A DNA stretch of 18,565 nt from Ekhidna sp. (GTDB lineage: Bacteria > Bacteroidota > Bacteroidia > Cytophagales > Cyclobacteriaceae). Both the position numbers and the translations under genes were made by a program. The stretch is taken from NCBI GenBank assembly GCA_013214445.1, contig JABSPG010000021.1, positions 1 through 18,565 on the forward strand. Reading direction: 5' to 3'. The notes below the pieces were generated by a model. It saw only the letters and a list, made by a program, of their open reading frames with translations, was not told the origin of the DNA and made no database searches. Below are positions 1 through 7,807 of the stretch, piece by piece; positions within the stretch are counted from its first letter, which is position 1, and the number at the start of each line of letters is the position of its first letter.

Positions 1-423
1 CGCTTCAGAATATTGAATGTAATTGATGACTTTAATCGTGAGGTATTAGCTATGGAAACCGATACTACGCTACCTTCATTAAGGGTCATCAGAGTCCTTG
101 ACCGGATAAAAGATTTTCGTGGAACACCAGAGATGATCCGAATAGATAATGGTCCAGAGTTTATTTCCAACAAACTGGATCAGTGGAGTAAACAGAATAA
201 TGTTGAACTAGCCTTCATTCAGCCTGGTAAACCCACACAAAATGCCTATATCGAGCGGCTAAATGGCTCTCTCAGGACAGAGCTACTTAATGCCTATGTC
301 TTCAAAAACTTAAAGGAAGTCAGGCAGCAAGCGCAGCAATGGCAACACGATTATAATCAAAATAGACCTCATGAAGCACTGAACAACAAAACACCCAGAC
401 AGGTACTTGAAGAATTTTACTAG
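1..423 (+). CDS. IS3-family transposase OrfB, C-terminal part
   Basis: The reading frame is open from base 1 (Arg-Phe-Arg-Ile-Leu-Asn...) and stops at TAG 421-423, so the 5' end is cut by the window; the apparent TTG start at 13 is internal. This is the rve integrase (DDE, RNase-H-like) core that cuts and joins IS ends. A conserved VIDDFNRE block follows the start. The second catalytic Asp lies in RIDNGPEFIS (about nt 139-168), and the catalytic Glu lies in YIERLNGSLRTELL. The C-terminus, with YNQNRPHEALNNKTP, is typical of the IS3/IS407 groups. Nothing in the visible part is broken, so the element may be intact. Confidence 0.9.
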   Translation, partial: RFRILNVIDDFNREVLAMETDTTLPSLRVIRVLDRIKDFRGTPEMIRIDNGPEFISNKLDQWSKQNNVELAFIQPGKPTQNAYIERLNGSLRTELLNAYVFKNLKEVRQQAQQWQHDYNQNRPHEALNNKTPRQVLEEFY

Positions 424-470
424 GTTTGGAACTCTGATTTTGAGTGGATCAAATTCAGGGGAAGCTTACA
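1..470 (+). mobile_element. Right part of an IS3-family insertion sequence
   Basis: This stretch carries the C-terminal part of an IS3-family OrfB transposase, then a 47-bp non-coding tail ending in ACA at 468-470. On the opposite strand the end reads TGTAAGCTTCCCC, which fits the TG...CA termini of IS3-family elements. The left end and orfA lie outside the window, so the terminal inverted repeat and the target duplication cannot be checked. The right boundary at 470 is inferred from the TG/CA rule. The element abuts the 3' end of the next gene. Confidence 0.75.
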
Positions 471-1284
471 AGTTCTTTAACTTCTCACTAAGTTCATTAT
501 CTACTATTTCATTGCTGTCTGAATCATATGTTTGGAAATACTCAAGATTCCTAAACTTTTGATACTTTTCCTGATGAGCATCGCCGCGTTTCACTTTGAC
601 TTCCATAAACCAATTAAGAGATTGGATGGGGTAGTGATTGAGGTGTAGATATGAGCGTTTTAAGATTTTTTCCGAGATGGGCATATACTCAGTTTTATTT
701 TTAATTTTTTTCTTATCAGCAGCAATCATTCTTGAATCTCCAACATCAGAAAAGTGTATGTGAATTGCTTTGACATATCTAGATCTTAAAATTGCTTTGC
801 AAAAGATATAAAAACCATCTCGCATCGTTTCCTTCTTCACCTTATTATACAAGCATCGAAGCGTAAATGAATGAGGTACGCTTTTTGGTTGTACAGTATA
901 TCCTGATGAACCAAACATTTTCCATGGTATTTGTACTAATCCAGTTTTTGACGATAATGATCTAAGGAATTGATCAATAGTTTTATAATTTCTTCTCGAA
1001 TAGATGAATTCGTCGAGATCACAAATGAGGAACCATTCGCTTTCATGCTTATACTTATCAAAACAATTAGTATATAATTCTACTTGAGCCCATCGCTTAT
1101 CGTCATGGATTAAGGTGACAAATCCTGTTTTAATAAACGAATCTAATTGAGTTTCAAACTCATCAGTACTCCCATTATTGATTAAATAGAAGTGATCTAC
1201 ACCTTCTTTAATATAATGCTGAATCCATTCATGAAGAATATGCGATTCGTTTTTGAATATTGCTATTATGGATAAATAATTCAT
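466..1284 (-). CDS. GT92-like glycosyltransferase (Glyco_tranf_2_4 type)
   Basis: This 272-aa protein is probably a cytoplasmic sugar transferase acting in glycan assembly. The N-terminus has the FKNE motif and a VDHFYLINNGSTD segment, as in GT92/DUF23-like enzymes. DLDEFIYS is the DxD-type metal and nucleotide-sugar site. The motif HYPIQSLNWFMEVKVKRGDAH near the C-terminus is highly characteristic of this family. The ATG at 1284 is the natural start, since the first beta strand begins at once. The stop codon (466-468) lies in the last bases of the IS element, so a few or many C-terminal residues may have been lost; most of the recognised domain is present. Donor and acceptor sugars cannot be predicted. 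It is transcribed away from the rest of the locus. Confidence 0.85.
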   Translation of the reverse strand: MNYLSIIAIFKNESHILHEWIQHYIKEGVDHFYLINNGSTDEFETQLDSFIKTGFVTLIHDDKRWAQVELYTNCFDKYKHESEWFLICDLDEFIYSRRNYKTIDQFLRSLSSKTGLVQIPWKMFGSSGYTVQPKSVPHSFTLRCLYNKVKKETMRDGFYIFCKAILRSRYVKAIHIHFSDVGDSRMIAADKKKIKNKTEYMPISEKILKRSYLHLNHYPIQSLNWFMEVKVKRGDAHQEKYQKFRNLEYFQTYDSDSNEIVDNELSEKLKNL

Positions 1285-1911
1285 CAGACTGTGATAGTAA
1301 ACTTAACAGGGGTTAATACTTTTACTTAATATTTACTCCTGATAGGGTAGCTCGAAATTGTTTGTATATGAAAAATTTATTGTAGTCTTGAACATACTAT
1401 TACCTAGTAAAATAGTGACTTAAGAAATTCACCACAACTATTACTTCTAGTACAAATGTCTTTTTCTATTTTCAAACGGCTGAATTCCCAGCCCAAGGTT
1501 TGGGAATCCGCCTTGTTTCGGATTGGATATAATTGGATTATTGGTAAGGGCTCAAGTAAGTAATTTTTAGTGGAAAGCGCTGCAGCAAATTTCCTATTTT
1601 CAGATTTTATTTCACATCATTCGGTGTGAGTATTAGCAAACGGATTTAGTCTGTACTTTTTAACTTAATTAATTCGACTGGAAAGCGAGTGACCAAGATC
1701 AATGGCATCACCTATGAAAAATATTCTGTTTTGACTGATATATAGAATTGGAATCGAATGGAAAAATGAGTTTGATAACGCCTGATAATACTATTTTTCG
1801 GTCTCCTCTCAGGTTTCCGTTTTTTAGGCGAAAGTAATTTTTTGGAAAAATAAGTGGCTATCCTTGCAATCTAATTGACTTCTTTATGAAGTGTCTTTCT
1901 AGAAGAAAATC
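1285..1911. other. 627-bp intergenic region, no convincing gene
   Basis: The region separates the divergent GT92-like gene from the ABC exporter gene and should hold promoters for both. I find no exact TAnnTTTG box on the forward strand; TATCCTTG near 1860 is one mismatch away. It contains inverted repeats at 1478-1524 and a 7-bp stem with a 4-nt loop at 1612-1629. The 9-mer TGGAAAGCG occurs at 1571-1579 and again at 1679-1687. A 31-codon open stretch at 1650-1742 is too short to call and could be a relic of a decayed gene. Confidence 0.6.
1478..1524. repeat. Two adjacent hairpins, REP-like candidate
   Basis: ATTCCCA (1484-1490) pairs with TGGGAAT (1501-1507). The stem can extend imperfectly to GGC (1478-1480) with GCC (1510-1512). 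A second stem uses AATCCG (1505-1510) and CGGATT (1519-1524). The two structures share the AAT at 1505-1507, so they are mutually exclusive or stack end to end. It could be a dispersed palindromic element or an attenuator-like structure. No T-tract follows, so it does not look like an intrinsic terminator. Confidence 0.4.
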
Positions 1912-3516
1912 ATGTTTAAAGTTTTAAGTTTTTTCTTCAAAGCCTCATGGAAAACAATCGTACTTGCAGCCGTCGCTAGTTCTGCAAGTGCCTTGCTCAA
2001 TCTATCTATCTACCGATTATTAACAAAGTTAATTACTGAGCCAAATAATAGATTGGAATTGCAGCTACTTCTCGTAGCGGGGTTAGCTCTTTGCTCCGCA
2101 CTTATAAGTATCTATATTGGGAAGCAGGTTACACTATATTTTGAAACTAAAGTAAATAAATATAGAACCCTGTTAGCACAAAGGGTATTGGGGGCAAATT
2201 ATCAGGAAACTGAGAAGAAATTAGAGAGATTGGTTCCTGTATTGATGTGGGAAGTCTTCACTATTGGCCTTTTTGGCAAGTCAATTTCGGCGGTGATGGT
2301 GGCAATCGTTCAAATTGTTGCCATTATGGGATTTTTATTCACCATTTCTTGGCAACTCTCTTCTATTATAGTATTGCTATTTTCGGTTCTTAATGTCATT
2401 AATATCATTTTTTTGGATAAAATTAAAAATATAGAGGATGATTTTTCGAAAACTAGATTTATGCTCCATGTGGGAGTAGATAGGTTAGAGAAAGGGTTAA
2501 AAGACTTGACTGTAAATAGAGCACATTCCAAAAAGTACATATATAACTCGATTGAAGCAGTTGGTCAAAAACTAGCCGAAAAGAGTTTGGATCTATTTAC
2601 CTTAAGAACAAAAATTGATTCATTTTCTCAATTAATTTTAATGGTGGGAATTGCATGCACACTTTCACTTTGCATTCATTTTTTCAAAATGGAGCAGAAA
2701 GTCTTGGTTGAATACTTGGCACTGATCCTTTTCCTAATACCTTCTGCAAACACTCTTTCGGGCTTTCTGAAAAACTTAAAAAAAGCCCAAAATTCACTGG
2801 AGCAAGTTGAAGAATTAGATGTCGACTTGAGAGAAAATCAAATTGATTTAAGAAGTGAATTGAATCTTACCAAAACCAATAATTCTCCACTTATTAAGCT
2901 TGAAGAGGTGACATTTTCCTACTCAAATAGCGAAGGCTTTAAAATTGGCCCGGTAACTATGGATGTTTATCAGAATGAAATTTTGATTATTAACGGAGGT
3001 AATGGAAGTGGAAAATCTACAATATTTAAATTGATCACAGGGCTTTATTGGCCTTCTAGTGGTAATATTTATTTTCAAAGCAATAAGATTACTCCTGAAA
3101 ACATTCAGTCTTACAGAGATTATTTTGCCTGCTATTTTACTGATACACCGGTATTCGATGATCTCACTTATCTAGATCAAGAAAACATATCAAAATTTGC
3201 TAATGAACTCATTAGCTCTTTAGAACTGGAAGGGAAAATTAACTTGAGTGAGGTAGGTTACGTAACAATGCCTGGTTTATCCCATGGGCAAAGAGGACGA
3301 CTAAATTTATTACGTCTTCTACTGCAAGACAATGAAATATATTTTTTGGACGAATGGGCGGCTAATCAGGATGTGCACTTTAAAAAATATTTTTATAGAG
3401 AAATCATACCAGCTCTAAAAAAACAGGGAAAAACCATAGTATTAATATCACATGATGATAAGTATTACGATGTTGCTGACCGAATCATTACTTTGAAAAA
3501 CGGTCAGGTTATTTAA
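1912..3516 (+). CDS. ABC exporter of the cyclic-peptide/siderophore (SyrD/PvdE) family
   Basis: This 534-aa half-transporter has an N-terminal membrane domain fused to an ATPase domain and probably works as a homodimer in the inner membrane. About six hydrophobic segments lie at residues 15-37, 50-70, 125-150, 150-170, 240-260 and 265-285. The ATPase has Walker A GGNGSGKST (362-370), signature LSHGQ (456-460), Walker B with DE (480-481) and the H-loop ISHDD. The block DEWAANQD followed by FYREIIPALKKQGK is diagnostic of the cyclic-peptide exporter family (SyrD, PvdE) rather than of MsbA or Wzt. Known members move peptidic metabolites or siderophore precursors to the periplasm. Its substrate here is unknown: no peptide synthetase is visible and all neighbours are glycosyltransferases. 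It heads a + strand run with 23 bp to the next gene. Confidence 0.88.
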   Translation: MFKVLSFFFKASWKTIVLAAVASSASALLNLSIYRLLTKLITEPNNRLELQLLLVAGLALCSALISIYIGKQVTLYFETKVNKYRTLLAQRVLGANYQETEKKLERLVPVLMWEVFTIGLFGKSISAVMVAIVQIVAIMGFLFTISWQLSSIIVLLFSVLNVINIIFLDKIKNIEDDFSKTRFMLHVGVDRLEKGLKDLTVNRAHSKKYIYNSIEAVGQKLAEKSLDLFTLRTKIDSFSQLILMVGIACTLSLCIHFFKMEQKVLVEYLALILFLIPSANTLSGFLKNLKKAQNSLEQVEELDVDLRENQIDLRSELNLTKTNNSPLIKLEEVTFSYSNSEGFKIGPVTMDVYQNEILIINGGNGSGKSTIFKLITGLYWPSSGNIYFQSNKITPENIQSYRDYFACYFTDTPVFDDLTYLDQENISKFANELISSLELEGKINLSEVGYVTMPGLSHGQRGRLNLLRLLLQDNEIYFLDEWAANQDVHFKKYFYREIIPALKKQGKTIVLISHDDKYYDVADRIITLKNGQVI

Positions 3517-3539
3517 TTCACTTCTTTATTTGATAAGAA

Positions 3540-4502
3540 ATGAATGAACTAGTTTCTATTTGTGTGCCTGCCTATAATGGTGAGGTGTACCTTGAAGAGT
3601 GTCTAGATTCGATAATCTACCAGACTTATAAGAGTCTAGAAATTCTGGTGATCGATGATCTATCAACTGACGGGACGGTTGACTTAATCAAATCCTACCA
3701 ACAAAAAGACGATAGAATAAAATTGAAAGTTAATAAGGCTAACCTTGGCCTTGTTGGAAATTGGAATGCGTGTATAGCTGAAGCTGCTGGAAGTTGGATC
3801 AAACTACACTTTCAGGATGACTTAATGCTACCACATACGATCGAGAAAATGATGGGGCTTGCGTATGAGCATCAAGTTGATGTTGTATTATCCGATAGAT
3901 TTTATTTATTTGAAAAAGGAGTAGATACCAGTTTTTATAATAGTCTTTTTAGGCTTTCTGATCATTTCTCCGAAGATTTTGTATTTGGCAAAGATGACTT
4001 TATTAATCTCATCCTAGAGCAAGAGATTAAAACAAATTTTATAGGTGAACCAATATTAGGACTATTCCATAAAAGAGTTTTCGACTCTGTTGGTTATTAT
4101 GACAGACTATTTAAGCAAATCTGTGATTTCGAGTTTTGGCTAAGGGTGGGACTGAGCCAGAGCGTATGTTATACCCCGGAAAGACTTCATACATTTAGGG
4201 TGCATGCTGAATCAGAGGGGGCAAAAAATGCGAGAAAATTGGGGATAAATCCATCACATATTGATCGATTGCATTTATCGTTTAAGATGAATAGAGATCA
4301 GCACTACAAGGAGCTAATAGAGCAGGTAGGTAGTGCATTCGCCCAAAATATGACTAAATATTATTTCAAAAAATACGCAGATTTATATGGTACCCAAATG
4401 CTTTTGAAGAGCATAGATTCACAGTACATAAAAGATGCATTGGGATACACCTCTGTGCTTCATCGGTTTTTTCACACTCTAAGGCGACAGATCAATTACT
4501 AG
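3540..4502 (+). CDS. Family 2 glycosyltransferase (GT-A fold)
   Basis: This 320-aa GT2 enzyme probably transfers a sugar from a nucleotide donor to a lipid-linked glycan at the cytoplasmic membrane face. The first strand is VSICVPAYNGEVYLEECLDS (residues 5-24), typical of GT2. The nucleotide-binding IDDLSTDGT follows at about 38-46, and the metal-binding site is FQDDL (91-95). CDFEFWLRVG near residue 197 fills the usual place of the acceptor/base motif. The ATG start is 23 bp after the ABC gene stop, so the two are likely co-transcribed; the next glycosyltransferase starts 8 bp downstream. No membrane segment is obvious. The sugar specificity cannot be read from the sequence. Confidence 0.88.
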   Translation: MNELVSICVPAYNGEVYLEECLDSIIYQTYKSLEILVIDDLSTDGTVDLIKSYQQKDDRIKLKVNKANLGLVGNWNACIAEAAGSWIKLHFQDDLMLPHTIEKMMGLAYEHQVDVVLSDRFYLFEKGVDTSFYNSLFRLSDHFSEDFVFGKDDFINLILEQEIKTNFIGEPILGLFHKRVFDSVGYYDRLFKQICDFEFWLRVGLSQSVCYTPERLHTFRVHAESEGAKNARKLGINPSHIDRLHLSFKMNRDQHYKELIEQVGSAFAQNMTKYYFKKYADLYGTQMLLKSIDSQYIKDALGYTSVLHRFFHTLRRQINY

Positions 4503-4510
4503 CATTCAAG

Positions 4511-5428
4511 ATGTCATTTAGAAATGTTGTAACAATTATTGTGTCTTATAATGGGATCAAATGGATTGATAACTGCTTGTCTAGCCTGATAAATTCCAAT
4601 GTTAAAACAGATGTTATTGCTGTTGATAATGGTTCTACCGATGGGACATTAGCATACCTAAAACAATGTAAATGGCTTACCTATCTTCATGCGTCTGAAG
4701 AAAATTTAGGATTTGGAAAGGCTAATAATATTGGATTAGAAATCGCTCATAGAAAGAAATACAAGTACATTTTTCTACTGAATCAGGACGCATGGGTAGA
4801 GTCCAATACATTGGAAGAGTTGATTGTTTCTATCCAGCAGAATCCTGAGTATGGGATTGTTTCACCAATGCACTTAAATGGTAAGGGCACTGGGTTAGAT
4901 TTTTACTTTGAATCTTACCTTCAAAGAACACCAGGTTTCTTAGAGGATGAGGGTAGATCGAACGTGAAAAAACTCTATCAAACTCCCTTTGTAAATGCAG
5001 CTAGCTGGCTTCTTACTTGGAATACCTTAAATGTTGTTGGCTTGTTTCATCCTCTTTTTGATCATTATGGTGAAGATGACAACTACATTGACAGGGTCCA
5101 TTATCAAAACTTGAAAGTGGGAATTGTTACAAGCGTGAATATCTATCACGATAGGGTGACACCAGGGGAGAACCCACTAAAAGACAATCTCAAAAAGCTA
5201 TTTAAAAGAACCTTACTTCAAAAACTTCTTAAGCCAGGCAATAGCTATTCATTTGCAGCATCCTACCAGATTTCAAATAAAATTGCACGGAGGCTAGTAA
5301 AGAATCAGTCGTTTGCCCGAAGATGGATTTTTCAAACAAGTTGTTTGATAGAATTTTTTGAAGTTTACAAAGCAATTAATGAATTTGATAAGCTTCGGAA
5401 GCACGAACTAAGGACACATTACAGTTAA
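4511..5428 (+). CDS. GT2 glycosyltransferase, rhamnosyltransferase-like (WbbL type)
   Basis: This 305-aa GT2 protein has the order typical of the WbbL/rhamnosyltransferase-like subfamily. It shows VTIIVSYNGIKWIDNCLSSL at residues 7-26, VDNGSTDGT at 38-46, and ENLGFGKANNIG at about 64-75. The nucleotide site LLNQDAWV lies at 89-96, and GEDDNYIDR (186-194) carries the probable catalytic acidic pair. The C-terminal 110 residues are basic and may contact membrane lipids or acceptor. It starts 8 bp after the preceding GT2 gene and ends the + strand run. Its stop TAA lies in the palindrome TTAA, which also provides the stop of the convergent gene at 5425. The name rhamnosyltransferase is only a family hint. 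Confidence 0.86.
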   Translation: MSFRNVVTIIVSYNGIKWIDNCLSSLINSNVKTDVIAVDNGSTDGTLAYLKQCKWLTYLHASEENLGFGKANNIGLEIAHRKKYKYIFLLNQDAWVESNTLEELIVSIQQNPEYGIVSPMHLNGKGTGLDFYFESYLQRTPGFLEDEGRSNVKKLYQTPFVNAASWLLTWNTLNVVGLFHPLFDHYGEDDNYIDRVHYQNLKVGIVTSVNIYHDRVTPGENPLKDNLKKLFKRTLLQKLLKPGNSYSFAASYQISNKIARRLVKNQSFARRWIFQTSCLIEFFEVYKAINEFDKLRKHELRTHYS

Positions 5429-5817
5429 AAAAAGTATCGTTCCTCAAAGACAAGCCCAATTTCGTTATCATCACTGTAGTCCCAGAAGTAGTCAATTCTC
5501 TCATCACCATTGAAAATACTATACTTGATTTCCCAGTGTGTATCATTTTGCTCCTCATATGGAGGCACTCCGTTATACACCCTAATAATAACTTCGTCTT
5601 GTGCATCTGTTAAATATATGCCTAAGGGAATTTTGTAAGTATCTCCAAGAGAAGGGTTATTGTGAATAATACCGCTTTCATAAACTATAGAGTCATTTAC
5701 TAGAATTTCTACGCTATTGTCAATTCGATAAAAAATGATAACGTGATCATCCTCTGATTTTAGATTTCCATTTATCCAAGACATGATAAATGCAAAGAAG
5801 AGACTTGTTACTCCCAT
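5425..5817 (-). CDS. Unrecognised 130-aa protein, beta-rich and acidic
   Basis: I do not recognise this protein. The first 16 residues are hydrophobic (GVTSLFFAFIMSWING), then alternating hydrophobic and polar stretches suggest beta strands: VIIFYRIDNSVEILVND, DEVIIRVYNGVPPYEE, HWEIKYSIFN. The C-terminus is rich in Asp, Glu, Tyr and Trp and ends FEERYFF. Met1 at 5817 and Met12 at 5784 are both possible starts; the second gives a 119-aa soluble protein without the hydrophobic leader. The gene converges with the GT2 gene and overlaps it by 4 bp at TTAA. Codon use and composition look normal for the locus, so it is likely real. It could be a small accessory protein, but no function is supported. 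Confidence 0.65.
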   Translation of the reverse strand: MGVTSLFFAFIMSWINGNLKSEDDHVIIFYRIDNSVEILVNDSIVYESGIIHNNPSLGDTYKIPLGIYLTDAQDEVIIRVYNGVPPYEEQNDTHWEIKYSIFNGDERIDYFWDYSDDNEIGLVFEERYFF

Positions 5818-5953
5818 ATTAGATTCTAGTACTTTGATTTAAAGTCAAATAAACATTAAATGATCCCTAAAGTTCAACGCTCTTTTTTTGTTTTTTTGTC
5901 TACTTGGAAGTGCACTAAACTATTTGAAATAGTATCCTAATCGCTAGAAAGCT

Positions 5954-6880
5954 GTGAAAGAGATAATTGTCATCGGCCTTGGTACCAGAGATAGACCCCA
6001 AATGCTAAGAAGAGCATTAGAATCTCTTGGGGAATTACATGTGCCAGATCAAGTAGAAGTTGAACTAATTGTATGCGAAAACGGCAATGAAAATGCAATC
6101 TACGAAGCGGTTGAAGATGCAAGAACAAGACTTAGTTTTGAACTCCATTTTTTACGAGAGCAGACGTTAGGTATTGCATTTATGCGAAATCGGATTTTGA
6201 AAGAAGCTATCAGAAGAGATGCAACTTTCTTAGCTTTTTTCGACGATGATGAAGTAGTAAATAGAGATTGGCTCTTGAACCTCTTCAAAACTCAGCTTAT
6301 CTACGAAGCAGACGTAGTTCAGGGTCACTTGGAGCAGCACTTTGAAACTGAAGTATCAGATCTTGTTAGGAAGAACTTTCCGGGAAGCTTCTCCAAAAAG
6401 ACTGGAGATCAGTTGGATGTTGCTTACACAGGGAATGTTTTATTCAGTCTACGTTTGGTCAAAGAAGCAGATCTCTTATTTGATAGTAGATTAAGTATGA
6501 CTGGTGGATCAGACAGTCTATTTTTCATGGAGTTGTATGATTTAGGAGCTAAGATTGTTTTCTGCAAAGAAGCTGTAGCAACCGAAACTATACCTGCCTC
6601 TAGGGCTTCTATCGAATGGCTTCTATCTAGGAGCTATCGAAATGGTTATGTCAAATATTTGATAGACCTTGAGCTAAATGGTAAAGAAGCTGCATGGAAA
6701 AATGGGCTTAGATATCTTTGGAGATCCATAAAGACCGTCATGATAGTAAAGGGAATGAATGTTGAAAAAACTAGCTTAGGAGGGTTCTCGAGATGGAAAA
6801 GATATCAACTAGCCTTAGGCACATTTGATGCAATGAGAAAGAAACCTTTTTCGGAATATCAATCTACTCATGGAGCTTAA
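5954..6880 (+). CDS. GT2 glycosyltransferase, ExoM-like paralogue 1
   Basis: This 308-aa GT2 enzyme is the first of four paralogues of nearly equal length. The start is GTG: the next in-frame Met is residue 17 and would remove the first strand EIIVIGLGTRDRP. Conserved blocks are LREQTLGIAFMRNRIL (about 67-82), the metal site FFDDDE (95-100), the TGN segment near 159, and TGGSDSLFF (183-191). The last corresponds to the GGED motif of ExoM-type enzymes, with Ser replacing the Glu. The C-terminus ends in the family's Y-x-x-x-HG-like tail. The last 11 bp overlap the next paralogue, so the pair is probably translationally coupled. It heads a + strand run; no exact -7 box is seen in the 136-bp gap upstream. 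Sugar specificity is unknown. Confidence 0.87.
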   Translation: MKEIIVIGLGTRDRPQMLRRALESLGELHVPDQVEVELIVCENGNENAIYEAVEDARTRLSFELHFLREQTLGIAFMRNRILKEAIRRDATFLAFFDDDEVVNRDWLLNLFKTQLIYEADVVQGHLEQHFETEVSDLVRKNFPGSFSKKTGDQLDVAYTGNVLFSLRLVKEADLLFDSRLSMTGGSDSLFFMELYDLGAKIVFCKEAVATETIPASRASIEWLLSRSYRNGYVKYLIDLELNGKEAAWKNGLRYLWRSIKTVMIVKGMNVEKTSLGGFSRWKRYQLALGTFDAMRKKPFSEYQSTHGA

Positions 6881-7802
6881 TAGCAAGCCACTTTGTTTTG
6901 TTACAGTCTGCACATATAATCGTCCGAAAGGTCTAGAGAAGGCGCTCTTTTGTATTAATAAATTGATTATTCCAGATGGATTACATGTAGAAGTTTTAGT
7001 TGTGGACAATAATCCTAGCAAGGAATCCCAGAAAGTTTTCTTTAATGCGACAGAGTCGCTGGATACATTATCCCACTATGTGACTGAGCCGAATAGAGGG
7101 ATCGTCAATGCCAGGAATACAGCCTTGCGCCATGCTCAGAATGAGAATGCTAAGTATCTAGCATTTTTCGATGATGATGATTATCCCCACAAAAATTGGC
7201 TACTAGAGCATTGGTATTGTATGGAAAAATACCATGCGACTGTAACTGTCGGGGCTATGAACTATATCTGGCAGGCAGATAGCAGTCTTTCAGAAGAAAT
7301 CAAAAGAATATATGATGGTGCCTTTAATTCATTAGCAACTGGAACTGTAATGGAACGCTGCTATTCAGGTAATACGATGATTCATCTTGATTTTGTGTCC
7401 AAGAATAAGTTGAAATTTCATAAAAAATTCAACTTATCAGGAGGCGAAGATTCTCATTTTTTTGAGCATATGGCTTCTTTGGGAGCAAAAATTGTTTGGT
7501 GTAATGAGGCTGTGGTAAATTCTGTCGTAGATGAAAACAGAACCAATGAAAATTATATTTTCACCAGAAGATTTAATGTAGGATATAATTCCTTTCGTAA
7601 GGACGTTTTGTTAAAAGGTTATGTCATGGCAATAGCGATTTCTTCAAAAAAGTGTTTTGATATTGCTTTAAACACTCTAACCCGCAGCAACAAATATAAA
7701 CAAAAAGTATGGCTCAAAAGACAATGGGCTGAAGCAAGAGGTAGAATATGCGCAATGATCGGTATTAGGTTTGAAAAGTACAGCGAAACAGATGGACACT
7801 AA
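6870..7802 (+). CDS. GT2 glycosyltransferase, ExoM-like paralogue 2
   Basis: This 310-aa paralogue begins with VTVCTYNRPKGLEKAL after a short leader. The ATG at 6870 overlaps the previous gene by 11 bp. Recognisable blocks are VVDNNPS (44-50), EPNRGIVNARNTAL (73-86), the metal site FFDDDD (99-104), YSGNT (165-169) and SGGEDSHFF (190-198), which carries the complete GED acidic motif. WCNEAVV follows, as in paralogue 4. The C-terminus is basic, with KQKVWLKRQWAEARGR, and ends in DGH. The family builds exopolysaccharide repeat units in the cytoplasm from nucleotide sugars. Paralogue 3 starts 5 bp after its stop. Substrate unknown. Confidence 0.88.
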   Translation: MELNSKPLCFVTVCTYNRPKGLEKALFCINKLIIPDGLHVEVLVVDNNPSKESQKVFFNATESLDTLSHYVTEPNRGIVNARNTALRHAQNENAKYLAFFDDDDYPHKNWLLEHWYCMEKYHATVTVGAMNYIWQADSSLSEEIKRIYDGAFNSLATGTVMERCYSGNTMIHLDFVSKNKLKFHKKFNLSGGEDSHFFEHMASLGAKIVWCNEAVVNSVVDENRTNENYIFTRRFNVGYNSFRKDVLLKGYVMAIAISSKKCFDIALNTLTRSNKYKQKVWLKRQWAEARGRICAMIGIRFEKYSETDGH

Positions 7803-7807
7803 AGGAG

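Noticed and set aside
1650..1745. Open stretch encoding a peptide with KINGITYEKYSVLTDI
   Set aside because: Only about 31 codons between stops with no good start; it may be a relic of a lost gene but nothing supports a coding call.
5881..5900. Double T-run that might be a terminator
   Set aside because: No stem precedes it, and it lies upstream of the starts of both flanking genes, not downstream of any stop. It is more likely promoter-region AT-rich DNA.
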